NCBI GenBank assembly: GCA_963844235.1
Contig: CAWJNF010000001.1
Span: 496,001-560,000, forward strand
Source: CAWJNF01 sp963844235
GTDB lineage: Bacteria; Actinomycetota; Thermoleophilia; Gaiellales; Gaiellaceae
Length of the DNA: 64,000 bases
Direction: 5' to 3'
Positions 1 to 8,062 of this stretch are shown here, piece by piece. A model generated the notes under the pieces. That model saw nothing but the letters and a program-made list of their open reading frames with translations. It was not told the DNA's origin and did no database searches. The translations under genes and the position numbers were made by a program. Every line of letters begins with the position of its first letter. Positions within the stretch are counted from its first letter, which is position 1.

Positions 1-2
1 CG

Positions 3-1172
3 GACGCAGCCACCGTCGAGGTGATCGGGGTTGCGAAGCAGTATCCGGGCAGTGACGTCTTGGCGCTGACCGACGTGGACGTCGTCGTCGAGGCTGGCAG
101 TTTCTTCGCGATCTTGGGCCCGTCGGGTTGTGGCAAGACGACGTTGCTGAGGATTCTGGCGGGGTTCGAGGTTCCTACTGAAGGCCGAGTCCTGATTGGT
201 GAGCGTGATGTAACGGCACTTTCGCCGCGAGACCGGGATATTGCAATGGTGTTTCAGGACTACGCCTTGTATCCGCACATGTCGGTCGCCGAGAATATCG
301 GGTTCAACCTGCGAAACAAGCGGGTGCCGCGCCGTGTGGTGAGCCAGCGCGTCGGTGACGTGGCGGAGACGCTGGGGATCCCGCACTTGCTGAAGAAGAA
401 GCCGGGGCAGCTGTCAGGTGGCGAGCGGCAGCGGGTGGCGCTGGGGCGGGCCTTGGTACGTCAGCCGAAGGTCTTCTTGTTGGATGAGCCGCTATCCAAT
501 CTGGACTTGAAATTGCGTGAGGCGATGCGGATCGAGTTGGGACGACTGCATCAGGAGTTCGGCATTACCACCGTGTACGTGACGCACGACCAGGCTGAGG
601 CAATGACGTTGTCGACGCGGTTGGCTGTGATGGAGGCGGGCAGGGTCCAGCAAGTGGGGACGCCTGACGAGGTGTACGCGCGGCCGGCGAACACGTTCGT
701 TGCGCGGTTCATCGGCTCGCCGTCGATGAACGTGTTCCGAATGCGCGTGGACCATGGGTGGTTGCGCGGTGTGGACCATCCGCGGGCATGTCTGCCGGCG
801 CCCACGGAGAGGATCGTGTCGGGGGTCGAGGTGCTGGCAGGAGTACGCCCGCATGATCTCCGGGTGGTGGAGGGAGCGGGCATCCCGGTCTCGGTCGCGT
901 TCAGCGAGCACCTCGGACGGAACAACTTCGTGGTCTGTCAGCCGCTGGAGGACACGAACTACCTGCACGAGCAGGACGCAATCCAGGTCGAGACCCCCGC
1001 GAGCGTGTGGTATGAGCCGGGCACTCAGCTCAGCCTGAGCGCGGATCCCGGAGCGATCCGATTGTTCACCACTGAAGGTCAGGCGATCAGCGAGGACGGC
1101 GCAACGGTCGATCGGAGCCCGATGTCTGGCTCGGGCGGCGATCAGGTGGCCGGCGCCGGCGCCGGGTCTTGA
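3..1172 (+). CDS. ABC transporter ATP-binding protein, carbohydrate-importer (MalK/UgpC) type, 5' end probably outside the window
   Basis: Cytoplasmic ATPase of a CUT1-like importer; it should power uptake of the substrate that the following catabolic genes degrade. Counting from the first in-frame GTG (position 21), Walker A GPSGCGKTT is at residues 33-41, the Q-loop at Q79, the signature LSGGERQ at 131-137, Walker B FLLDEP at about 152-157 and the H-loop His at 189. A C-terminal MalK-type regulatory (TOBE/OB) region follows from about residue 235. The frame stays open to the window edge, and family members usually begin about 6-10 residues before this GTG, so the true start is probably upstream. 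The stop overlaps the next gene's TTG start (TTGA), indicating one operon. The matching permeases and binding protein must lie upstream, outside the window. The family call is secure; the substrate is not determinable. Confidence 0.93.
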   Translation, partial: DAATVEVIGVAKQYPGSDVLALTDVDVVVEAGSFFAILGPSGCGKTTLLRILAGFEVPTEGRVLIGERDVTALSPRDRDIAMVFQDYALYPHMSVAENIGFNLRNKRVPRRVVSQRVGDVAETLGIPHLLKKKPGQLSGGERQRVALGRALVRQPKVFLLDEPLSNLDLKLREAMRIELGRLHQEFGITTVYVTHDQAEAMTLSTRLAVMEAGRVQQVGTPDEVYARPANTFVARFIGSPSMNVFRMRVDHGWLRGVDHPRACLPAPTERIVSGVEVLAGVRPHDLRVVEGAGIPVSVAFSEHLGRNNFVVCQPLEDTNYLHEQDAIQVETPASVWYEPGTQLSLSADPGAIRLFTTEGQAISEDGATVDRSPMSGSGGDQVAGAGAGS

Positions 1173-2950
1173 GCGAGCGGACGTCCGCGTCGCCAAGTGC
1201 GCCGAGCGTGAGCAGGCTGCGAAGCACGGCATGGTTCGGCCCGCGTGACGTGGGGGGTCTGATCCATCGTGCCTATCTCCGGTCGGAAGGCTTCTCGGCC
1301 GAAGCCTTGGCGGGCCGTCCGATCGTCGGGATCTGCAATTCGTGGAGTGAGCTCGTCAACTGCAATCTCCACCTGCGCGGTCTCGTGGCCTCAGTGAAGC
1401 GCGGTGTGCTTCACGCGGGCGGCCTTCCGCTCGAGTTTCCGACGATGTCGCTCGGTGAGCCGTTCATGAAGCCGACGACGATGATGTATCGCAACCTGAT
1501 GGCGATGGACGTCGAGGAGACGATCCGAGCCAATCCGATCGACTCCGTCGTTCTCCTCGCCGGCTGTGACAAGACGGTTCCGGCCCAGCTCATGGGCGCG
1601 GCGAGCGCCAATGTCCCCGCGATCATGGTGACGGGCGGGCCGATGGGTGCGTCCAGTTTTCGTGGTGAGTCGCTTGCCTCTGGAAGCGACCTGTGGCGCT
1701 ACACGGATGAGCTGCGCGCCGGCGCGATGTCCGAGGAGGAGTACGCGGAGCTCGAGCTCGCCTTGACGCCGACCAGCGGACACTGCATGGAGATGGGCAC
1801 GGCCTCGACGATGGCAAGCCTCGTGGAGGCGCTGGGCTTCGCTCTTCCCGGCACGGCCGGGATCCCGGCCCTGCACGCGAGGCGCGCGGTTGCCGCCGAG
1901 GCGGCAGGCCGCCGGGCCGTAGAGCTCGCCTGGGAACGGCTCACGCCGACAACGTTGCTGACGCGCGCAGCGTTCGAGAACGCGATCACGGTGCTGATGG
2001 CGATCGGAGGCTCGACGAACGCGGTGCTCCATCTCATAGCCCTCGCTGGACGTGTGGGTATCGAGCTTCCGCTCGAGGTCTTCGACGAGATCTCACGCCG
2101 AACGCCCGTTCTCGCGGACGTCAAGCCGTCGGGCCGGTACCTGTTCGAGGACCTCGATCGAGCCGGCGGAATCCCGGCGGTCATGTCGACCCTGCTCGAC
2201 CAGTTGAGCGGCGATGCGGTCACCGTGACGGGCAAGACCGTTCGCGAGAACGTCTCGGTCTCGCCGGTGCGAGACCATGAAGTCATCCGGTCAGTGGACG
2301 AGCCGCTGGCCTCGGAAGGCGGCATCGCGGTTCTTCGAGGATCACTGGCGCCCGGTGGCGCGATCATCAAACAGAGTGCGATGTCCGCGTCGTTGCGACA
2401 ACACGAGGGACCGGCGCTCGTGTTCGAGGACGTTCACGATCTCCTCCAGCGGATCGACACCCCTGACCTCGACGTGACGGCCGAATCGGTGCTCGTCCTC
2501 AAGAGAGCAGGGCCGAAGGGTCCCTTCGGAATGCCCGAATGGGGCCAGCTCCCGATTCCGCGGCGGCTGCTGGAAAGCGGCGTCCGGGACATGGTGCGCG
2601 TCTCGGATGCACGGATCAGCGGAACCGCTTCAGGGGCGGTGGTTGTCCATGTCACACCCGACTCCAGCACCGACAGCCCGTTGCGCGCCGTCCGCGACGG
2701 CGACGTGATCGAGCTCGACGTCGACCGCCGCTCGCTCGAGCTTCGTGTTCCGCCGTCCGAGGTCGCCCGACGATTGTCCGAGACCGTGCCGCCCGTGCCG
2801 GCAGCTACACGTGGGTATCAGGCCCTCTACTTCGCGCATGTCCTGCAGGCCGATGCGGGATGCGACTTCGACTTCCTACGCAACGAGCCGGGGACGCCTG
2901 CAGAGGAGCTTCCGGCGGGACTCCTGGAGGGATGGCTGACGGGGTGGTAA
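1169..2950 (+). CDS. IlvD/Edd family dehydratase, probable sugar-acid (aldonate) dehydratase
   Basis: An Fe-S dehydratase of 593 aa, the usual size for the L-arabinonate/D-xylonate dehydratase branch. The three cluster cysteines are present: C56 in GICNSW, C133 in AGCDKT and C206 in SGHCMEMGTAST. The family motif GGSTNAVLH and the C-terminal KGPFGMPEWG and SDARISGT motifs are also there. The SGHC and GICNSW wording fits sugar-acid dehydratases better than the valine/isoleucine enzyme. The reaction would be dehydration of a C5/C6 aldonate to a 2-keto-3-deoxy acid, feeding the DapA-family enzyme 24 bp downstream. The start is TTG at 1169, overlapping the ABC gene stop; a later start near residues 15-20 is possible. 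The exact substrate is inferred from neighbours only. Confidence 0.9.
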   Translation: MSERTSASPSAPSVSRLRSTAWFGPRDVGGLIHRAYLRSEGFSAEALAGRPIVGICNSWSELVNCNLHLRGLVASVKRGVLHAGGLPLEFPTMSLGEPFMKPTTMMYRNLMAMDVEETIRANPIDSVVLLAGCDKTVPAQLMGAASANVPAIMVTGGPMGASSFRGESLASGSDLWRYTDELRAGAMSEEEYAELELALTPTSGHCMEMGTASTMASLVEALGFALPGTAGIPALHARRAVAAEAAGRRAVELAWERLTPTTLLTRAAFENAITVLMAIGGSTNAVLHLIALAGRVGIELPLEVFDEISRRTPVLADVKPSGRYLFEDLDRAGGIPAVMSTLLDQLSGDAVTVTGKTVRENVSVSPVRDHEVIRSVDEPLASEGGIAVLRGSLAPGGAIIKQSAMSASLRQHEGPALVFEDVHDLLQRIDTPDLDVTAESVLVLKRAGPKGPFGMPEWGQLPIPRRLLESGVRDMVRVSDARISGTASGAVVVHVTPDSSTDSPLRAVRDGDVIELDVDRRSLELRVPPSEVARRLSETVPPVPAATRGYQALYFAHVLQADAGCDFDFLRNEPGTPAEELPAGLLEGWLTGW

Positions 2951-2974
2951 TCCCGGAGATCGGAGTGCGGTCAC

Positions 2975-3874
2975 ATGGCAAGTAGCTGGCGGGGCATCTT
3001 CCCGAGCATTCCAACGCCGTTCACAAGCGCCGGCGACGTCGACCTCCGCGCCCAGCAGGCCGTGGTCCGGTTCGCCGTCGAACAGGGCGCGCATGGAATC
3101 ATGTGCTTTGGTCTCGCGGGCGAAGTGTTCAAGCTCACCGCCGAGGAGCGGAGGCGCCTCGCAGATGTCATCCTCGCAGAGGCCGCCGGTCTTCCCGTTC
3201 TCGTGGGCGTCAGCGCGGAGAGCGAACATACGGCGCGAGAGCTCGCACGACATGCGGCCGCAGGAGGGGCTACGGGAGTCGTCGTGGCTCCGCCGGTGAC
3301 CTCGCGCCCTTCGCGCGACGAGCTCGCCCGCTTCTTCTCGCGCGTGGCAGAGAGCGCTCAGATCCCGGTGATGATCCAGGACGCCCCCGAGTACCTCGGG
3401 GTTGCGCTAGGACCGGAGTTCGTCCGTCGGCTGGCCGACTCGACACCGAACGTCGAGTACGTGAAGCTCGAGACCGGTCCGGATGGTCTCGCCACGTGGC
3501 GGGAGGAGCTGGGCGACGGGATCGGGGTGTTCGGAGGCAACGGCGGGCTTCACATCCTCGAATGCATGCGAGCCGGCGCGGTCGGCCTGGCGCCGGGCCT
3601 CGAGGTGATCGACCTCCTGGTCGCCATCCACGACGCTGAGGTCGCCGGCGACCAGGCCCGTGCGGAGCAGCTCTATCGCGAGTTTCTTCCCCTGATGGTC
3701 TTCGAGATCCAGGACATCGACCACTACAACGCGTGCGCGAAATACGTTCTCGCTCGCCGAGGGGTGGCGCTCGAGACGCATTTGCGCGCTCCTGCGCCCG
3801 CACTCACCGCATCCGCGAAGGCGGTGCTCGACTCGTTTGCGGACTCGCTCGGACTCGTGCCGCGGGGTGTCTAG
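2975..3874 (+). CDS. DapA/NAL-family class I aldolase or keto-deoxy-sugar-acid dehydratase
   Basis: A TIM-barrel enzyme of 299 aa, the normal length for the dihydrodipicolinate synthase/N-acetylneuraminate lyase family. The Schiff-base lysine is K164 in EYVKLETG. The carboxylate-binding GTTGE motif appears as GLAGE (46-50). The usual catalytic YNVP loop reads QDAP (135-138), so the conserved tyrosine is a glutamine; this may mark a keto-deoxy-sugar-acid dehydratase rather than true DHDPS. Its position after an aldonate dehydratase suggests it processes a 2-keto-3-deoxy acid. ATG start at 2975 preceded by a weak purine-rich stretch. The last 4 bases overlap the convergent dehydrogenase gene. 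The family is secure and the reaction is inferred. Confidence 0.88.
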   Translation: MASSWRGIFPSIPTPFTSAGDVDLRAQQAVVRFAVEQGAHGIMCFGLAGEVFKLTAEERRRLADVILAEAAGLPVLVGVSAESEHTARELARHAAAGGATGVVVAPPVTSRPSRDELARFFSRVAESAQIPVMIQDAPEYLGVALGPEFVRRLADSTPNVEYVKLETGPDGLATWREELGDGIGVFGGNGGLHILECMRAGAVGLAPGLEVIDLLVAIHDAEVAGDQARAEQLYREFLPLMVFEIQDIDHYNACAKYVLARRGVALETHLRAPAPALTASAKAVLDSFADSLGLVPRGV

Positions 3875-4872
3875 ACGGCCTTGTATACGACGTTCTCGAG
3901 TGGCAGGCCCGTGCCGAGACGTTGGATCTGCCCGGCGATGAAGCGCCACCGGCCGTCCAGTGTGCTCGCCGACCAGCCCGACGAGTGCGGCGTCATCACG
4001 ACGTTGTCCAGCTCCCAGAACGGAAGCGAGGCCGGATAGACGCGTTCTCCTACCTCGGCCGGATACCGGTACCAGACGTCCAGCGCGGCCCCGGCGATCC
4101 CGCGCGAGCGGAGGGCGTCGAAGAGTGCCTGTTCCTCGACGACCGGCCCGCGGCAGACGTTGACGAGATAGCCCTCCGGGCCGAGGGCGAGAAGCTCGGC
4201 CTCGCCGATCAGCCCGTGCGTCTCGTCGGTCAGCGGAACGCAGAGAATCGCGAAGGTGCTCTGATCGAGCAGTCTTGTGAGATCGCCCATGCCGCCGAGC
4301 CAGTCGAGCCCGTGCTCGGCGCCACGCGAGGGAGAGGGTTGACGGGTCACGGCGATTGTTCGCATTCCCAGTGCGCGCAACAACGTCGCCGTCCGTCCGC
4401 CGATGTGCCCGAGGCCGATCAGACCGGCCGTCGTCCCGCGCAGGTCCCGCTCCGGGGTGCCGCTGAAGCTGACGGCCTCGTGCCACAGTCCCTGCCGCAA
4501 GTCCCGGTCGTACACGAGCAGGCGGCGCGTCAGGGCGAGCATCGCCATCACGATCCACTCGCTGATCGCGGTTTCATGCTCGAAGACGTTGCACAACGCA
4601 CAGTTCGGCGGGAGCGCGCCGAGCTCGATGCCGTCGTAGCCGGCACCGAGGACCTGAACAAGCCGGAGACGGCTGGCGTGGGCCGTGTGTTCGGCGGTGA
4701 GTTTCGCGCAGACGACCGCGTCGGCTTCGGAAAGTGCGGCCCGAAGGCCTCCCGAATCGCCGTCGGCGATCGTCACGAGCTCGGCCGCCGGGATCTGCTC
4801 GCGGAGCCACGGAATACCTCTCGCACTCCCGCCGGGGAGCGCCACGCGAAGCTCGGATCCGGATCCGCGCAT
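3871..4872 (-). CDS. D-isomer-specific 2-hydroxyacid dehydrogenase family protein
   Basis: A 333-aa NAD(P)-dependent dehydrogenase. The nucleotide-binding motif LIGLGHIGG is at 151-159, the catalytic/substrate Arg is R241 in NVCRGP and the catalytic His is H296 in TPHSSG. The usual DVFxxEP motif reads DVWYRYP, so the catalytic Glu position is Tyr270; the fold is clear but the catalysis may be altered. It starts 3 bp after the stop of the LDH2-family gene without its own ribosome site, so the two are probably co-translated. It probably reduces or oxidises an intermediate of the same sugar-acid pathway. It overlaps the convergent DapA-like gene by 4 bp. Confidence 0.87.
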   Translation of the reverse strand: MRGSGSELRVALPGGSARGIPWLREQIPAAELVTIADGDSGGLRAALSEADAVVCAKLTAEHTAHASRLRLVQVLGAGYDGIELGALPPNCALCNVFEHETAISEWIVMAMLALTRRLLVYDRDLRQGLWHEAVSFSGTPERDLRGTTAGLIGLGHIGGRTATLLRALGMRTIAVTRQPSPSRGAEHGLDWLGGMGDLTRLLDQSTFAILCVPLTDETHGLIGEAELLALGPEGYLVNVCRGPVVEEQALFDALRSRGIAGAALDVWYRYPAEVGERVYPASLPFWELDNVVMTPHSSGWSASTLDGRWRFIAGQIQRLGTGLPLENVVYKAV

Positions 4873-4875
4873 GAG

Positions 4876-5937
4876 CTAGGCGATGAAGGGGACGCCGTAG
4901 TCGTCGCCGAGCTGTCGGAGCAGGCTCGTTACCTCGGCGTCCAATGGAATCCCGTCGGCGCGCTTCGATGTGCTCCTCGCCTCGAGCTCTCCGGGAATCA
5001 GAAACGGCGCCGACCAGCTCGCACGAGGCGCGTTGTGCACGGCGTCCGCGAGCCGTTCCAACGCGTTCCCGTACTCCGTGACAGAGAACGCCTCGACGTC
5101 GACGGCCACCAGGAAATGGCCGGTTCCCTGGGGTCCTTGCGCATCTGGCCCCTCCTCGATTTCGGGGCTGACCCGAGCGCCCGGCAGGCAGCCGGCGAGA
5201 ACGTCGATCATGAAGGCAAGGGCGAAGCCTTTGTGATCGGCCATGGGGAGAACGGAGTTGCGCAGAGCTTCGTCCGGGTCGGTCGTCGGTCTCCCGTCTC
5301 GACCGATCGCCCAGCCTTCTGGGATCGCCTGTCCCGACCGTGCTGCCATGATCACTTTCCCTTGAGCGACGACGCTCGTTGCGATGTCGAGAGACGGCAT
5401 CGGGATGCGCGGTGTGCCGGGGCCGGCAACGGCAAGTGGGTTCGTGCCGAGCACGGGAGCGAGCGCCCCTTCCGGAGCCATTCCCGGGTCCGAGTTGCTC
5501 ACCACGATGCCGACGCAGCCGCGGACCGCCGCCATCTCCGTGTAGCACGATGCAGCGCCGAAGTGGCTCGAGTTGTGCACTGCAACTGCCGCGGCGCCGG
5601 CAACCTTCGCCTTGGCGCAGCAGTGCTCCATCGCGAACGTAGCCACGTAGGCTCCGAGTGCATTGCAGCCATCGACGAGAGCGAGGGCGGGCAGATCGAC
5701 CGCCACTCGCGGTGTCGCCGAGCCGTCGGTCGTCCCCGCCCGAAGCCGTGGCAAGTAGAACGCGAGGAACACGATCCCGTGCGAGTCCAGGCCACGAAGA
5801 TTCGCACCGATCAGGGCTCGCGCCGTCGCCAGGGCTGCGGGCTCGGCCGCTCCGGCCATTTCGAGGATGGCGGCGGTCCACGCTCGGAGCTCGTCCGGGT
5901 GGAGCACAATGCGATCGCGATCCTCGACCGGCGTCAC
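4876..5937 (-). CDS. LDH2/malate-ureidoglycolate dehydrogenase family oxidoreductase
   Basis: A 353-aa member of the Ldh_2 family (malate/L-lactate/ureidoglycolate/2,3-diketo-gulonate dehydrogenases), NAD(P)-dependent and unrelated to classical LDH. Family signatures seen are the N-terminal LRGLDSHG at about residues 48-55, the SSHFGAA motif, the SNSDPGMAPEG stretch and the glycine-rich LGTNPLA motif. The GTG start at 5937 has only a weak Shine-Dalgarno. It is the first gene of a two-gene minus-strand operon divergent from hyuA, and shares its promoter region. A role in oxidising a hydroxy acid in the 1-14 kb catabolic route is inferred from position only. Confidence 0.88.
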   Translation of the reverse strand: MTPVEDRDRIVLHPDELRAWTAAILEMAGAAEPAALATARALIGANLRGLDSHGIVFLAFYLPRLRAGTTDGSATPRVAVDLPALALVDGCNALGAYVATFAMEHCCAKAKVAGAAAVAVHNSSHFGAASCYTEMAAVRGCVGIVVSNSDPGMAPEGALAPVLGTNPLAVAGPGTPRIPMPSLDIATSVVAQGKVIMAARSGQAIPEGWAIGRDGRPTTDPDEALRNSVLPMADHKGFALAFMIDVLAGCLPGARVSPEIEEGPDAQGPQGTGHFLVAVDVEAFSVTEYGNALERLADAVHNAPRASWSAPFLIPGELEARSTSKRADGIPLDAEVTSLLRQLGDDYGVPFIA

Positions 5938-5945
5938 TGGCCTAG

Positions 5946-5973
5946 TCTTACATACGTCATCTGATCATATGAT
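5946..5973 (+). promoter_or_regulatory. Candidate promoter for hyuA with overlapping palindromic operator
   Basis: In the 79-bp divergent gap between the LDH2-family gene and hyuA, CTTACA (5946-5951) and TATGAT (5968-5973) are 16 bp apart and resemble -35/-10 boxes. The perfect palindrome ATCATATGAT (5964-5973) overlaps the -10. FadR/FCD-type GntR regulators bind short AT-rich palindromes of this kind, and such a regulator is encoded at 12653. The assignment is inferred from sequence shape and neighbourhood; no binding data were available. Confidence 0.45.
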
Positions 5974-6016
5974 ATTGTGAAGCGCTGAGTACGGCAAGAA
6001 TCAGGAAGGTATCTCC

Positions 6017-8062
6017 GTGTCGTACGTATTGGCTGTAGACATCGGCGGGACATTCACGGACCTCGTTGCACTCGACGAGGAGACCGGCGAGGTCGTTGTC
6101 GACAAGTCGAGCAGCCTCGCAGACGATCCGATCAAGGCCGTGCTGCGGGTGGTGGCCAAGACGGGCATTCGGGTTGACGAGGCGGAGTTGTTCGTCCATG
6201 GCACGACGGTCACGACGAATGCGCTCGTCGAGCGGGCTGGTACCCGGGTCGCCTACGTCACCAACAAGGGCTTTCGTGACGCGATCTTCATCCAGAACGC
6301 CAACCGTCGGGACCTTTACAGCCTCGTGTGGAAGAAGCCCCGGCCGCTGGCCGCGCGCCACGACTGCCTGGAGGTCAACTGTCGGATCGACAGTCGCGGC
6401 CGGGTTCTCCAGGACTTGCCGAGCGACGACATCGAGCGCGTTATCGACCATCTGCGTCGCGAGGTCGTCAGCAGCGTGGCGATCTCGTTTCTCTTCTCGT
6501 ATCTCAACCCGGTGCACGAGCTCGAGCTCGCCCGGAGGCTGACCGAGGCGCTGCCAGATCTCTCGATTTCCATGTCCCATGAGGTCTATCCGCGCTGGCG
6601 CGAGAACGACCGGGGCCACACGACGATCGCTGATGCCTACCTGAAGCCGATGTTCCGTCGATACACCGAGAACCTCCAGGGCGGTCTCGAGGAAGCGGGC
6701 TCACCTGCGCGGCTTCTGGTCATGAAGTCGAACGGAGGCGTTGTGGAGGCCGAGACCGCCGCGGAGCGGCCGGTGAACTATCTCGTGTCCGGTCCTGTCG
6801 GCGGGGTGATGGGTGGAAGGCATTTCGCAGCGATGGCGGGATTCGAGCGGATCATGACGATCGACATCGGCGGAACGTCGTGCGACGTCAGCCTCGTCGA
6901 CCGGAGTGAGCTTCCGCGCGCGGAGAACTTCGAGATCGAGTTCGGCATTCCAGTCAAGGCTCCGATGGTCGATATCCGCACTATCGGCGCGGGTGGTGGC
7001 TCGATCGCCTGGATCGATGCGGGAGGGCTGCTGCGAGTAGGTCCGCAGAGCGCCGGATCGACCCCGGGTCCGGCCTGCTACGGACAGGGTGGTACGGAGC
7101 CGACGGTAACCGATGCGAATCTCGTCCTGGGGCGCCTGAACGCGGACAATTTCTGCGGCGGCGAGATCCCCCTTCAGCTCGAGCTCGCGACCAGCGCAAT
7201 CGAGCGTCTTGCCACACAGCTCGGGCAGTCCGCCGACGCCGCCGCGCACGCCGTCATCGAGCTCGCGAATCACAACATGGTCGATGCTCTGAGTGTCATC
7301 TCGGTCGAGAAGGGGATCGACCCCCGTGACTTCTGCCTCGTCGCGTTCGGAGGCGCGGGTGCGCTACACGCGGCGGAGATCGCCGCGATCCTCAATGTCG
7401 GCACGGTCGTCGTTCCTCCGTACCCCGGGAACACGTCCGCGTTCGGCCTGCTAACGGCGGGCCTACGCACGGATCTATCGACGACACTGCTCATCCGATC
7501 CGACGACCCGAACCGAGTCGATCGGCTGAACGAGAAGCTCGGGCCGCTGCGCGAGCGCGCGATCGAGACGCTGTTGCGCGAGGGATTCAAGGGTACACCC
7601 GAGGTCGATCAGCGCCTCGAGATGCGCTACCTCGGCCAGAACTACCATCGCGAGACCGCCCTCGCCATCCACGCACCGATCACCGACGCCGATTTCGACG
7701 CTGCTGTGCAGACGTTTCATGCGGACTACCGGGACTTCTACGGCTACGACCAGCCATGGGAAGTCGTCGAGACGGTCGGCGTCATCGTCAGCGCGATCGG
7801 GCGCCGAGCAGGCCCCGCGGCACACTTTCGACCGACGCAGCGCGAGGAGCCGATCGTGTCCGCTCGCGATGTGTACTTCGCCACGCACGGTTTCATCCCG
7901 ACCGACGTCGCCCAGCGCGACGCGCTCCATCCCGGGGAGGCACGCCCGGGTCCACTCGTGGTCGAGGAAGCGCTCGCGACCACGCTCGTCCCCCCGTACG
8001 CCAGTCTCCGCGTGCACGAAAGCGGCAGTCTGCTGATCGACCTCGACAAGGCGGAGAGCTGA
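6017..8062 (+). CDS. hyuA: Hydantoinase/oxoprolinase subunit A (HyuA-like)
   Basis: A 681-aa ATP-dependent subunit of the N-methylhydantoinase/5-oxoprolinase/acetone-carboxylase superfamily. The actin-like ATPase phosphate-1 motif DIGGTFTD is at residues 8-15, a second DIGGTSCD lies near residue 285, and GAGGGSIAWID and PGPACYGQGG are family hallmarks. The GTG start has a clear GGAAGG ribosome site 6-11 bp upstream. The stop overlaps the hyuB ATG. HyuA and HyuB form a complex that activates a carbonyl or amide with ATP and then hydrolyses or carboxylates it. The substrate here is unknown; the sugar-acid neighbourhood suggests a lactam, lactone or ketone intermediate rather than hydantoin. Confidence 0.92.
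   Translation: MSYVLAVDIGGTFTDLVALDEETGEVVVDKSSSLADDPIKAVLRVVAKTGIRVDEAELFVHGTTVTTNALVERAGTRVAYVTNKGFRDAIFIQNANRRDLYSLVWKKPRPLAARHDCLEVNCRIDSRGRVLQDLPSDDIERVIDHLRREVVSSVAISFLFSYLNPVHELELARRLTEALPDLSISMSHEVYPRWRENDRGHTTIADAYLKPMFRRYTENLQGGLEEAGSPARLLVMKSNGGVVEAETAAERPVNYLVSGPVGGVMGGRHFAAMAGFERIMTIDIGGTSCDVSLVDRSELPRAENFEIEFGIPVKAPMVDIRTIGAGGGSIAWIDAGGLLRVGPQSAGSTPGPACYGQGGTEPTVTDANLVLGRLNADNFCGGEIPLQLELATSAIERLATQLGQSADAAAHAVIELANHNMVDALSVISVEKGIDPRDFCLVAFGGAGALHAAEIAAILNVGTVVVPPYPGNTSAFGLLTAGLRTDLSTTLLIRSDDPNRVDRLNEKLGPLRERAIETLLREGFKGTPEVDQRLEMRYLGQNYHRETALAIHAPITDADFDAAVQTFHADYRDFYGYDQPWEVVETVGVIVSAIGRRAGPAAHFRPTQREEPIVSARDVYFATHGFIPTDVAQRDALHPGEARPGPLVVEEALATTLVPPYASLRVHESGSLLIDLDKAES

Noticed and set aside
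3733..5964. A 743-codon plus-strand open frame
   Set aside because: It lies antisense to two clear minus-strand dehydrogenase genes and has arginine-rich shadow composition.
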